Below are positions 35,194-43,034 of a stretch of 64,000 nucleotides of DNA, in pieces. The stretch's first letter is position 1; every line of letters begins with the position of its first letter. The position numbers and the translations under genes are program-made. Source of the stretch: DASVTR01 sp036382855. GTDB lineage: Bacteria > Acidobacteriota > Blastocatellia > Pyrinomonadales > Pyrinomonadaceae. The DNA is taken from NCBI GenBank assembly GCA_036382855.1, contig DASVPO010000006.1, positions 521,616-585,615 of the forward strand, written 5' to 3'. Under the pieces are notes generated by a model that was not told the DNA's origin, did not search any database, and worked only from the letters and a program-made list of their open reading frames with translations.

Positions 35194-35622
35194 ATGAAGA
35201 GATTATTTCGGGTCGCGTTGCTTTTCAGTCTCTTGATATTTGCGGCATCGGTTGTCCATGCCTGCCGGTGTCCACGTGTGAAGCCGCAGAAGAAGTTGAA
35301 AGAATCCAGCGCAGTGTTCATCGGAGAGGTCGTTGAGATTGGTGAGGATGTTAAGGGCGACTGCTCCGCCGGGGTGAAGTTTAAGGTTGAGAAGTATTGG
35401 AAGGGAGTGAATGAACCTTTCATCACCGTCTACACTACGGCGCTCACCTGTTTCAGTGGATGCGCAGTCCCGGTTGAGGTCGGCAAGAAGTTTCTGGTTT
35501 ACGCTCACCGTTATGGTGATGGTCGCTTGGGAATGGTTATTTGCACGACATCGCTGATTGGCGGCGAGCGTGCGGTCGAGGAACTAAAAGTGATTGGGAA
35601 AGGTAAGGTGTTTAAGCAGTGA
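35194..35622 (+). CDS. Secreted TIMP/netrin-like (NTR fold) protein
   Basis: The 142-residue protein has a clear signal peptide (residues 1-23). Cleavage after VHA gives a mature N-terminus CRC, the Cys-x-Cys that in TIMPs chelates the metalloproteinase zinc. It continues SSAVFIGEVVEIGED, then VKFKVEKYWKGV, and has six cysteines in the mature part, enough for three disulfides as in the TIMP N-domain. Bacterial TIMP-like proteins are known as a family, but their inhibitory role is mostly untested. A lipoprotein reading of VHAC is less likely. It overlaps the thioesterase start by four bases. A secreted M36 metallopeptidase is encoded at 4910. Confidence 0.72.
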   Translation: MKRLFRVALLFSLLIFAASVVHACRCPRVKPQKKLKESSAVFIGEVVEIGEDVKGDCSAGVKFKVEKYWKGVNEPFITVYTTALTCFSGCAVPVEVGKKFLVYAHRYGDGRLGMVICTTSLIGGERAVEELKVIGKGKVFKQ

Positions 35623-36062
35623 CGACGAACTTGCTTGGAATGTTACGCAGCCGGACTGAGCAGACCATCCTCAGCACACTCAACATCAGCATCGAATCGG
35701 CTGAAGCCGACCGCGTTGTGCTTTCGATGCCGGTTGAGGAACGCGTGCACCAGTACACGGGCCTGCTTCACGGAGGCGTCTCGGTGGTGCTGGCTGAAAC
35801 GGCTGCTTCCATCGGCGCTGCGCTCAACACAGACCTGCGCCGCTTTACGCCGGTCGGCGTCGAAATCAACGCCAATCACCTGCGCTCCGTGACGCGCGGG
35901 ATTGTTCGTGCCGAAGCGCGCCCCGTCTATGTCGGCCGTCAAATGACCGTCTGGTCCATAGAGATTAGGGACGAGCGCGACCGCCTCGTCTGCACTTCCC
36001 GCTGCACGCTCGCCTTCAAGCCGGGCAGCGCGCTCGCCGAGACTGATAGCAAAGAGGATTAA
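35619..36062 (+). CDS. PaaI-type hotdog-fold acyl-CoA thioesterase
   Basis: This 147-residue protein has the hotdog signature YTGLLHGGVSVVLAETAAS (His-Gly-Gly and the catalytic Glu region) and EINANHLRSVTRG. These fit the PaaI/YdiI group, which hydrolyses aromatic or medium-chain acyl-CoA. It begins at a GTG that overlaps the TGA of the TIMP-like gene. The acyl-CoA ligase lies 150 bases downstream on the same strand, so the two could act on the same acyl group. Substrate unknown. Confidence 0.88.
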   Translation: MTTNLLGMLRSRTEQTILSTLNISIESAEADRVVLSMPVEERVHQYTGLLHGGVSVVLAETAASIGAALNTDLRRFTPVGVEINANHLRSVTRGIVRAEARPVYVGRQMTVWSIEIRDERDRLVCTSRCTLAFKPGSALAETDSKED

Positions 36063-36159
36063 GGCGGCAGAGGAAGGCGCGCGTTGTATCTTGCCCGCAG
36101 AAGATGTAAGCTTGTCGGCATCTAAGCAGTCAAAATTTCAAGAGAAAGCACGCGAGTTC

Positions 36160-36165
36160 TATAAC
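36160..36165 (+). promoter_or_regulatory. Possible -10 element upstream of the acyl-CoA ligase
   Basis: TATAAC lies 46 bases before the ATG at 36212; the sequence 17-18 bases upstream (TTTCAAG) is a poor -35. The 149-base gap otherwise shows no gene on either strand. Confidence 0.25.
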
Positions 36166-36211
36166 TCAGGCCGAAGAACGTGCGCGTTTTCTGGTCACAC
36201 AATCGGAACCG

Positions 36212-38032
36212 ATGACTCAACCGCCAAGCGAAACACCAAGCGCACAGACAACACTTCCCCGGCTCTGTCTCGACTCAATTCAAAAAAACGCGAAGCGAGA
36301 CGCGCTCAATCATAAGATTGGCGACCAGTGGATAAACATTTCCGGCGAAGAGTTTATACGGCGTGTGCGACACATCGCGCTCGGCCTCGCGGAGCTTGGC
36401 ATCAAGGCTGGCGACCGCGTCGCGCTGCTCTCCGAAAATCGCCCTGATTGGTCCATCACAGACCTTGCCATCCTCAGCCTCGGCGCTGTCAACGTTCCAA
36501 TCTACACCACACAGGCCGTCGAGCAGGTCGCCTTCATCCTACAGGATTCGGGCGCGCGTGCCCTCTTCGTTTCCGGCCGCAAGGTCTTCAGGCACGCCAG
36601 CGCCGCCATAGAGAATTTAACTCAACTGGAAAAGCTCATCTTCTTCGATAAGGAAGCGTCCAGGGGTGTCGAGCGCGCGATGACGCTCGAAGAACTCGAA
36701 GAGAGCGGCGCGGCCCGCCTGCGCGAAGACCCGAACGCCTTCGACGCTCTTCTCAGCGCTGGGCGCAATGATGATTTAGCCACCATCATTTACACTTCAG
36801 GCACGACCGGCGAGCCGAAGGGCGTCATGCTGACGCATGGCAATTTCATCTCCAACGTCCTCTCGATTTCGAGCACGCTTCCCATCTATAACACCGACGT
36901 TGCGCTCTCCGTGCTCCCGCTCTCACACATCTTCGAGCGGACAGTCTTCTACGTCTTCTGCTACGTCGGTGTCTCTGTTTATTACGCAGCCTCCTTTGAT
37001 CAGGTAGGCGACCATTTGCGCGAAGTCCGCCCGACGATTATGACGGCCGTGCCCAGGCTGTTTGAAAAAGTCTATCACCGCATCGTCAAGCGCGGGATGA
37101 CGGCCGAAGGCTGGAAGCGCAAGCTGTTTGTCTGGGCGCTCGATGTTGGGCATCGCTACGCGGAGTTGAAGGATAAGCGAAAAGCAATCGGGCCGTTGCT
37201 TCAGGCGCAGCAGGCTGTGGCGAGTCGTCTGGTCTTCTCGAAGTGGCGCGAGGGAGTGGGGGGTCGCCTGCGTTACTTCGTTTCGGGCGGCGCGCCCCTT
37301 TCGCCCACCCTCTCCTACGCTTTCTGGGCCGCAGAGATCGCCATCCTACAGGGCTTCGGGATGACGGAGACCTGCATCGTCTCCGCCAATCGCCCGGACG
37401 ATAACAAGATTGGCTCGGTCGGCCTGCCGTTTCCCGGTATTGATGTCAAGCTGGCTGAAGACGGAGAGATTCTGGTGCGTGGGCCAAACATTATGCGCGG
37501 CTACTACGGTCATCCTGAAGAGACGGCGGCCGTGCTCAAAGACGGATGGTTCGCCACAGGCGATGTCGGGCGAATGGACGAGCGCGGCCATCTCTACATC
37601 ACAGACCGCAAGAAAGACCTCTTCAAGTTGTCAAACGGCAAATACGTCGCGCCGCAACTCGTCGAGAGTTTGATTAAGCAGAGCCAGCTTGTTAGTCAGG
37701 TCGTCGTCATCGGCGCAGGACGTAAGCAGCCTGCTGCCCTAATCGTTCCCGATTGGGGAGAACTGCGCAGCGCAATGACCGAGGCCGGGCTGAGCGTGCC
37801 GGATTCCGACGAAGCGTGGAGTCGTGATGCCGCGACCGTGAAGCTCGTGCAGCGAGACGTTGCGCAATTGACAGCCGAGCTTGCAGATTACGAGCGCGTG
37901 CGCCGCGTCGCCCTGCTGCCGCAGGAATTCACGATTGACAGCGGCGAACTCACGCCGACGCTCAAGGTCAAACGCCGCATCATTGACGAAAAGTACGGCG
38001 ACGTGATTAACGAGCTTTACGGAACGGAATAA
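36212..38032 (+). CDS. Long-chain acyl-CoA ligase (FAA1-like)
   Basis: The 606-residue protein has the ANL superfamily layout. The P-loop is IIYTSGTTGEPKGVMLTHGNF. Next come LSVLPLSHIFERTVFYVF (linker typical of FAA1), QGFGMTETCIVSANRP, the GDVGRMDERGHLYITDRKKDLFKLSNGKYVAPQ hinge region, and the C-terminal Lys in TLKVKRRII. It activates fatty acids with ATP and CoA. Length matches the bacterial FAA1 group. It has no obvious tie to polysaccharide synthesis unless acyl groups decorate the polymer or the lipid carrier. Confidence 0.95.
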   Translation: MTQPPSETPSAQTTLPRLCLDSIQKNAKRDALNHKIGDQWINISGEEFIRRVRHIALGLAELGIKAGDRVALLSENRPDWSITDLAILSLGAVNVPIYTTQAVEQVAFILQDSGARALFVSGRKVFRHASAAIENLTQLEKLIFFDKEASRGVERAMTLEELEESGAARLREDPNAFDALLSAGRNDDLATIIYTSGTTGEPKGVMLTHGNFISNVLSISSTLPIYNTDVALSVLPLSHIFERTVFYVFCYVGVSVYYAASFDQVGDHLREVRPTIMTAVPRLFEKVYHRIVKRGMTAEGWKRKLFVWALDVGHRYAELKDKRKAIGPLLQAQQAVASRLVFSKWREGVGGRLRYFVSGGAPLSPTLSYAFWAAEIAILQGFGMTETCIVSANRPDDNKIGSVGLPFPGIDVKLAEDGEILVRGPNIMRGYYGHPEETAAVLKDGWFATGDVGRMDERGHLYITDRKKDLFKLSNGKYVAPQLVESLIKQSQLVSQVVVIGAGRKQPAALIVPDWGELRSAMTEAGLSVPDSDEAWSRDAATVKLVQRDVAQLTAELADYERVRRVALLPQEFTIDSGELTPTLKVKRRIIDEKYGDVINELYGTE

Positions 38033-38040
38033 AGACGAAA

Positions 38041-38145
38041 GTAAAAAGGCAAAAGGCAAAAGTTAGAGAAAGAATAAGGCAAAAGGGAAGATGAGAGACA
38101 AGGCTCTTTATCTTCCCTTTTGCCTTTTACCTTTTTACTTTTACC
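38041..38145. repeat. Long purine/pyrimidine palindrome between convergent genes
   Basis: The left arm (38041-38098) is made of AAAAGGC and AAAAGGGAAG words. The right arm (38104-38145) is the complementary TTCCCTTTTGCC and TTTTTACTTTTAC run. The inner 20 or so pairs around a seven-base loop are almost perfect. It fills the space between the ligase stop and the stop of the minus-strand zinc protein and could terminate both. Confidence 0.7.
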
Positions 38146-38469
38146 TTACTGCATCAGCGTCAGGCGTTCTTTGTCGTCCGCAATTTCGGCGAAGCTTTCC
38201 ATGCGGAGCAGGCTTCCGGCCTTGAGCAGCGATTCGGCCAGATAGTGCAGCGGGGCAGGCATTTTCGCCTGTTCGTAGCGTTTGACGGTTGCAGGCGGGT
38301 GGCTGGTCAGCAATTGCAGCTCTGCGCCGCAAAAATCGCAGCCTGCAATGTGCGCTGTCACATGTATCTTCAGTTCGGATGCGAGGCCCGCCGCGCCATA
38401 TGAGAGCAGCGTTTCCGATGAAGGACAGGTCAGTCGCTTACAAAATGTGGTTGCCTTGTAAATTTTCAT
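38146..38469 (-). CDS. Small anti-sigma-like zinc-finger protein
   Basis: The 107-residue protein has Cys15, His40, Cys44 and Cys47, a C-x24-H-x3-C-x2-C arrangement like the zf-HC2/ZAS domain of anti-sigma factors (SSETLLSYGAAG, then HVTAHIAGCDFC). No membrane segment follows; the rest is a short soluble tail ending ERLTLMQ. It is divergent from the sigma-like gene at 39160, with 690 bases between, so the two could form a regulatory pair. Expression pattern and target are unknown. Confidence 0.72.
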   Translation of the reverse strand: MKIYKATTFCKRLTCPSSETLLSYGAAGLASELKIHVTAHIAGCDFCGAELQLLTSHPPATVKRYEQAKMPAPLHYLAESLLKAGSLLRMESFAEIADDKERLTLMQ

Positions 38470-39159
38470 TGATACCCCTCAAGCTTAGCTTGCCTGTCTG
38501 CTTAATCCTCTTTTCCCCGGGTTCGACTAACGAAAGCGCCGAAGCATAGGCAGCAAGGTGATGGGCAAGAAGACTGCTGGCGGCAACTGTTAACCCTGTG
38601 ACGGGCGCTTCGCTTGGTCATTTTGAAGAAAGCGCTAATCCACGGCCAATTCCACAAGTTTCCGGCCAACGAAATGCATTTTTATTGAGGCAGGTCAATA
38701 TTTTGGGAGAAGTGTAAAAAGATGTTGCTCATTTTCAGCTTTGCTGGTAACATCTTTTTTGTCAGACCAAGGGGCCACAAGCGCTCTTTGGTTTCCCCTT
38801 CTCGGATGACCGCGCCCATTTCCCCTTAGCGGTTGTCATCGAGCGCACGTCGTCTGGCGAGGTCAAAAGGTAAAGGCCCGCGGGTAATAGATGTCTCTTC
38901 CCATATGTGAGGTGTAATAGCATCGTCGTTACCAATACAAATCGTGTGCGGTTCCCACAAAAGCCATGACTGCCACGACCCGTCGTTCCTTTCAACCCTG
39001 GTTTGAAGCGCACCGCTCGTCCAACCCCACTCATTAAGCCGAAACGCCCCTGAAGCATAGTGAAACGGTACGGACACTGGGCCACGGCGCGTAAGCGCGA
39101 AAAGCGATGAGCATGACCCTCCGTTCTTCAAAGCGTCAGGCTAAAAACGCGCTTGAGCC
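38470..39159. other. Gene-poor 690-base region with uncertain small reading frames
   Basis: Two overlapping minus-strand frames are open here: 38762-39085 (107 codons) and 38826-39131 (101 codons). The first ends one base before the hairpin at 38716-38759, which would suit its transcript. Neither gives a protein that I recognise, and neither has a good ribosome binding site. A decayed gene with a frameshift between the two frames is possible. I see no RNA gene of a known class. Confidence 0.3.
38716..38759. terminator. Bidirectional intrinsic-terminator-like hairpin
   Basis: AAAAAGATGTT (38716-38726) and AACATCTTTTT (38749-38759) are exact complements with a 22-base loop. A T-run of six closes it on the plus strand and five on the minus strand. 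The stem has few G-C pairs. It could end a transcript from the minus-strand frames at 38762-39131 or a short plus-strand RNA. Confidence 0.45.
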
Positions 39160-40386
39160 TTGCATGACTACGCTTCCTATATTACAACTGTGAAATCTAC
39201 CAGCGATCATCAACCGAAAGTCCCCGTTATGAGTGCCATTAAGGAACAGCCGCGCTCGTCGCAGCGCCCTTCCGCTCCCGAGCGTCCCGCCCCTAGAAGC
39301 GGCCACTGGGTGGAGAGTTTGCGCAATTCGGATGTCAGCCGCCTCTGGGCCGAGCTGCACCGGCTGGTCTGCTATCACCCGCTGGTACGCGCTTCGCGCA
39401 GCGCCGGTCTGCTCGTCGAAGAAGGCTCTCATAATGCTCATACAGACCTGACGCAGGAACTATTCGTCCAACTCCTGAGCAAGGGGCGCTTCCAGCATTA
39501 TCTGGACACGGAGATGACCGATTCCGAGATTGAATGCGAAATCGGGCAAATCGAGTTAACAAACCTTTTGACGGCCGAGTTGCGCAAGCGTCACCCGGAA
39601 TCCTATCGCCTCGCGCGCCGCATCTCCACCCTGATTCAATCGAGCGCCAACTTTCGTCGCTTCGATTCCTCCGGGCTTGACGACGAGCCTCATCGCCGCC
39701 TTGCCGACCGCGTTTATGGTTTAAGCGAGTGGCCCACGGGTAAGGTCAGACGCGAGACACATGAGCTGGAGCAGCGTATTCAAATGATTCCCGTGCGCCA
39801 GCGCGATACGCGCATGGTCGGCTGCACGGGCGATTCGCAGGTCGTCATCAGCAACTCAGATTTGGAAGACCTGATTATTTCTGTTCTCGATGCTTCGGAT
39901 TCGCCCGTTGATGTCCGCACCCTTCGTAGCCTCGTGATGTCGCGCCTGCCGGTGATGGACATTTACCTTGTGCCGCTCGGCGGCGACGACAACGACGACG
40001 GCAACCAGTTTGAGCCGGTAGACGGATGCGAGAATCCTGAGCAGGGCTTGCTGCGCCGCGAGTCAGAGCGAGAGGCCGCGACCTACGTTGACCAGTTTTT
40101 GCGTGGCTTGCATGAGACGGTGCGCGGCAAGGTTAAGCAGTACAACCGTATGCTCGGCGTTCTGTGGCATTGTTATCTGAGCCCCGAACATTCGACACAG
40201 TTGGAGGTGGCCGCCACGCTTCAGGTCTCGGATTCGCTGGTTTCGGATTACCGCCGCCGCATAGAGCAGGAACTACGCGCCCTCTCTTTTTCGGAGATTG
40301 AAGAAGCACGACGCTTTGAGATGGCTTTGCGCGAGCGTGTGCGCACCCTCGTTTTGATTGGCGACGAAGAGGGTGTGGCGGTTTAG
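39160..40386 (+). CDS. Sigma-70-family-like regulator with C-terminal helix-turn-helix
   Basis: The 408-residue protein has an N-terminal disordered stretch (Pro/Arg/Ser rich). A helical region follows with DLTQELFVQLLSKGRFQHYL, reminiscent of sigma region 2. The C-terminal part reads NPEQGLLRRESEREAA and STQLEVAATLQVSDSLVSDYRRRIEQEL, which is like the region 4 helix-turn-helix. The centre (about residues 150-290) is atypical for a sigma factor. It may direct or modulate transcription of the genes downstream, possibly with the zinc protein at 38146. The start may be ATG 39160, GTG 39190 or ATG 39229; none has a convincing ribosome binding site. Confidence 0.62.
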   Translation: MHDYASYITTVKSTSDHQPKVPVMSAIKEQPRSSQRPSAPERPAPRSGHWVESLRNSDVSRLWAELHRLVCYHPLVRASRSAGLLVEEGSHNAHTDLTQELFVQLLSKGRFQHYLDTEMTDSEIECEIGQIELTNLLTAELRKRHPESYRLARRISTLIQSSANFRRFDSSGLDDEPHRRLADRVYGLSEWPTGKVRRETHELEQRIQMIPVRQRDTRMVGCTGDSQVVISNSDLEDLIISVLDASDSPVDVRTLRSLVMSRLPVMDIYLVPLGGDDNDDGNQFEPVDGCENPEQGLLRRESEREAATYVDQFLRGLHETVRGKVKQYNRMLGVLWHCYLSPEHSTQLEVAATLQVSDSLVSDYRRRIEQELRALSFSEIEEARRFEMALRERVRTLVLIGDEEGVAV

Positions 40387-40415
40387 ACAAAGACGGTGAG
40401 TTTCGCCTAATATCT

Positions 40416-40533
40416 CACCCGGACGAGCTTTGCCCAAAAAGTCGGCGGCTAGCCCAAGATATGGAAGGCGGCTCGGTTTGGTATCCAATATCAAGCACCG
40501 ATTTTGACTTTATAGGCAAAGCCACCCGGACGA
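40416..40533. mobile_element. 96-bp MITE-like element with 11-bp target duplication
   Basis: The direct repeats CACCCGGACGA at 40416-40426 and 40523-40533 are identical and flank an element of 96 bases (40427-40522). The ends of the element are inverted repeats, GCTTTGCCCAAAAAGTC at the left against GCTTTGCCTATAAAGTC read from the right, 15 of 17 identical. The direct and inverted repeats abut exactly. The interior has no gene and is more AT-rich toward the right. The pattern is that of a non-autonomous transposon; an 11-bp duplication fits IS4-like families among others. No transposase is in the window. Confidence 0.65.
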
Positions 40534-40589
40534 CAGGAGAAAGCGGTGTCACGTGTAAGGTATCGTGCGCCGCTTCATTTTCATAAGGG

Positions 40590-41384
40590 ATGAAAAGTTT
40601 GCTGGAAAAACTGCGCGGGGCCGAGCTGGAAGTCATTAGGGGTTGGTTTCGCCCTGAGATGAAAATTCTGGAAATCGGCGGGGGCAGTGGGTTTCAGGCG
40701 AGCGTTGTAGCTTCGTGGGGCTACGAGTTGATGTCAATTGATTTGGCGGAGCGTCCCTTTCCGAAGCCTTACCTGTTTCCTGTGCAGGACTACGACGGCG
40801 TTAATATACCAGCGGCCGCAGAAAACTTCGACCTCATCTTCTCGTCAAACGTGTTAGAGCACGTCACACACTTGCCGCAACTCCTTGAAGAGATGCGACG
40901 CGTGCTCAAACCCGACGGCATCGCCATCCATATCCTCCCGACTCCGGCATGGCGCTTCTGGACCTGCCTGACTCACTATGGCGATATATCCAGAGCACAC
41001 CTGAACCTGCCGCGCCGGAACGCGGAAACCAACGGCCACGCAAACAACGGCGAGCCGCAGCCTTCCACGAGCCAGCGGCGCAGCCTCGCGCGCAGGTTGC
41101 GACGCGCCATCTTCGCAGAGGCGCACGGCGAGTATCCGAGTGCGCTGGCGGAGTTCTATTATTTTAGCCGTAGGCGCTGGTTAAAAGTTTTCCGCGAGAG
41201 CGGATTTGATGTGCGGCAGGTCGTTGAGACCGAACTTTTTTATACGGGCTATGGACTGTTTCCGCAGATGCCGGTCGCACAGCGCCGAAAATTGGCGCGA
41301 CTGCTCGGCTCCGCCTGCTATATTTACGTGATGAACAAACGTCAGGATCCCGCTCGCGTAGAGAGCGGGCCGGACGCGAGTTGA
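40590..41384 (+). CDS. Class I SAM-dependent methyltransferase
   Basis: The 264-residue protein has KILEIGGGSGFQASVVASWGY as SAM motif I and FDLIFSSNVLEHVTHLPQLLEEMRRVLKPDG, the Methyltransf_11 pattern. The stretch RRNAETNGHANNGEPQPSTSQ (near residues 150-170) is an unusual low-complexity insertion. It probably methylates a sugar or lipid-linked intermediate. It is the first gene after the MITE-like element, which may have changed its promoter. Confidence 0.85.
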   Translation: MKSLLEKLRGAELEVIRGWFRPEMKILEIGGGSGFQASVVASWGYELMSIDLAERPFPKPYLFPVQDYDGVNIPAAAENFDLIFSSNVLEHVTHLPQLLEEMRRVLKPDGIAIHILPTPAWRFWTCLTHYGDISRAHLNLPRRNAETNGHANNGEPQPSTSQRRSLARRLRRAIFAEAHGEYPSALAEFYYFSRRRWLKVFRESGFDVRQVVETELFYTGYGLFPQMPVAQRRKLARLLGSACYIYVMNKRQDPARVESGPDAS

Positions 41385-41439
41385 CGTAGCTCACTGTCTG
41401 AGCGCCCTGACGGGTTTAAGCCATCGAGAGCGTGCTGCA

Positions 41440-42981
41440 ATGCCGAGTAAGCTTACCTTCAGCGATTATGAGCCGGTGACGCCGGGGCGCAGCGCGCTGC
41501 CGTCGGGTGAGCACGCGACGGAAGAGGGCTGGCCGGAGAAGAAGAGAACGCTCGCTGTTGAAACTGGCCCGGAGCGCGAAACGGCGACGCCGGATAAGAT
41601 GACGCCTGAGAAAGCGAAGGAAACGACCAACGGCGTAGAGCCTTCCCGTCTGACACCAAAACGCGGCCTCAAGCGCGGGCACATGCTCTCCTACATAGGT
41701 CTGTTTCTCTTCACCGTTATCCTCTATTTTCGTCCGCAGGAGCTTTTCGATTCGCTGGCCGGTACTCAATCTCTTGCGTTCTGGTTTGCCGTCCCGACAT
41801 TGCTGATCTTTATTCCTTCACAGATTGCCCTCGAAGGTAATCTGACGGCGCGCCCGCGAGAAGTTCATCTGGCGCTGCTGCTGCTTCTGGCCGCGCTGCT
41901 TTCAATGCCGTTTGCCCTCTCGCCCGCAGATGCATGGGAGGAATTTAACCACGCCTTCTGGAAAGCCGTGCTGATGTTCATCGTGATTGTGAACGTGGTG
42001 AGAACCGAAGGGCGCTTGAAGGGATTGATGCTGCTCGGAATCGCGGTCGGTTGCTTCCTGAGCATCGGCGCTATTAACGATTATCGTGCGGGACGTTTTT
42101 TAATCGCGGGCCAGAGAGTTTTGGGCGTGGTTGGCGGGATGTTCGGCAATCCAAACGATCTGGCGCTTCATCTCGTGACGATGATTCCGCTCGCCTTCGG
42201 ACTATTTCTGAGCACACGCCGCATCGTCCTTAAACCGCTCTACGCCGCCTGCATGTTGCTGATGGTTGGCGGCGTCGTCGCCACATTTTCGCGCGGTGGT
42301 TTCCTGGGTTTACTAGGCGCGTGTCTCGTCTTCACTTGGAAACTGGGCCGACGAAATCGCGGCGTCGTGATTGGTCTGCTCGTCGTGTTGATTGTCGTCA
42401 TCTTCCTGTTTGCGCCGGGAGAATACGCGAGTCGGCTTGGTTCAATCACAGCGCCCGGCGGCGACGCATCGAGCGCATCAAGGCGCGACCTTCTGCTGCG
42501 TTCGATTCTGGTTGCGCTCCGCCATCCACTGCTCGGCATCGGGATGGGCAACTTTTCCATCGTCGCGCAGCGCGAGTCGGTCAGTCATAACGCCTACACA
42601 CAGGTCGCAGCGGAGATGGGAATGGCCGCGACGCTCATCTACGTTCTGTTTATGGTCTTTCCTCTCAAGGGTCTGCGATTGATGGCAAAGGCCACATCGG
42701 ACACGCGGCGAGAGTCGCGCATCTATTACATGTCAATCGCATTGCAGGCGAGTCTGGTCGCTTATATGATAAGTAGTTTCTTCGGCTCCGTGGCTTATCA
42801 GTACTACGTTTACTATCTGGTCGGCTACGCGGTCGCGCTGCGGCGCATCTACGAAGCGCAGACCGGCACACAACTCATCGAGACCTCAAGGAAGGCCCGG
42901 CGACTCCCGGCCGCAAGCCGTCGCGCCGGAGATTCTTTAGACCTCCCCGAACTGGAAAGCCGACCGGCCATGAGGGCCTGA
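41440..42981 (+). CDS. O-antigen ligase/polymerase family membrane protein (second copy)
   Basis: This 513-residue protein begins with about 75 polar residues, then about a dozen hydrophobic segments starting MLSYIGLFLFTVILYFRPQELF. The family region includes SASRRDLLLRSILVALRHPLLGIGMGNF and ESVSHNAYTQVAAEMG, with the periplasmic Arg and His of Wzy_C proteins. It is distinct from the copy at 33664, so one may polymerise and the other ligate. The N-terminal cytoplasmic extension is longer than usual and the start may be further downstream. Confidence 0.88.
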   Translation: MPSKLTFSDYEPVTPGRSALPSGEHATEEGWPEKKRTLAVETGPERETATPDKMTPEKAKETTNGVEPSRLTPKRGLKRGHMLSYIGLFLFTVILYFRPQELFDSLAGTQSLAFWFAVPTLLIFIPSQIALEGNLTARPREVHLALLLLLAALLSMPFALSPADAWEEFNHAFWKAVLMFIVIVNVVRTEGRLKGLMLLGIAVGCFLSIGAINDYRAGRFLIAGQRVLGVVGGMFGNPNDLALHLVTMIPLAFGLFLSTRRIVLKPLYAACMLLMVGGVVATFSRGGFLGLLGACLVFTWKLGRRNRGVVIGLLVVLIVVIFLFAPGEYASRLGSITAPGGDASSASRRDLLLRSILVALRHPLLGIGMGNFSIVAQRESVSHNAYTQVAAEMGMAATLIYVLFMVFPLKGLRLMAKATSDTRRESRIYYMSIALQASLVAYMISSFFGSVAYQYYVYYLVGYAVALRRIYEAQTGTQLIETSRKARRLPAASRRAGDSLDLPELESRPAMRA

Positions 42982-43034
42982 AGCCTTAAGCGTCCCGCGC
43001 TCGGGTTGCTGCTGCCGAAGCATTTTTGCAGGCC

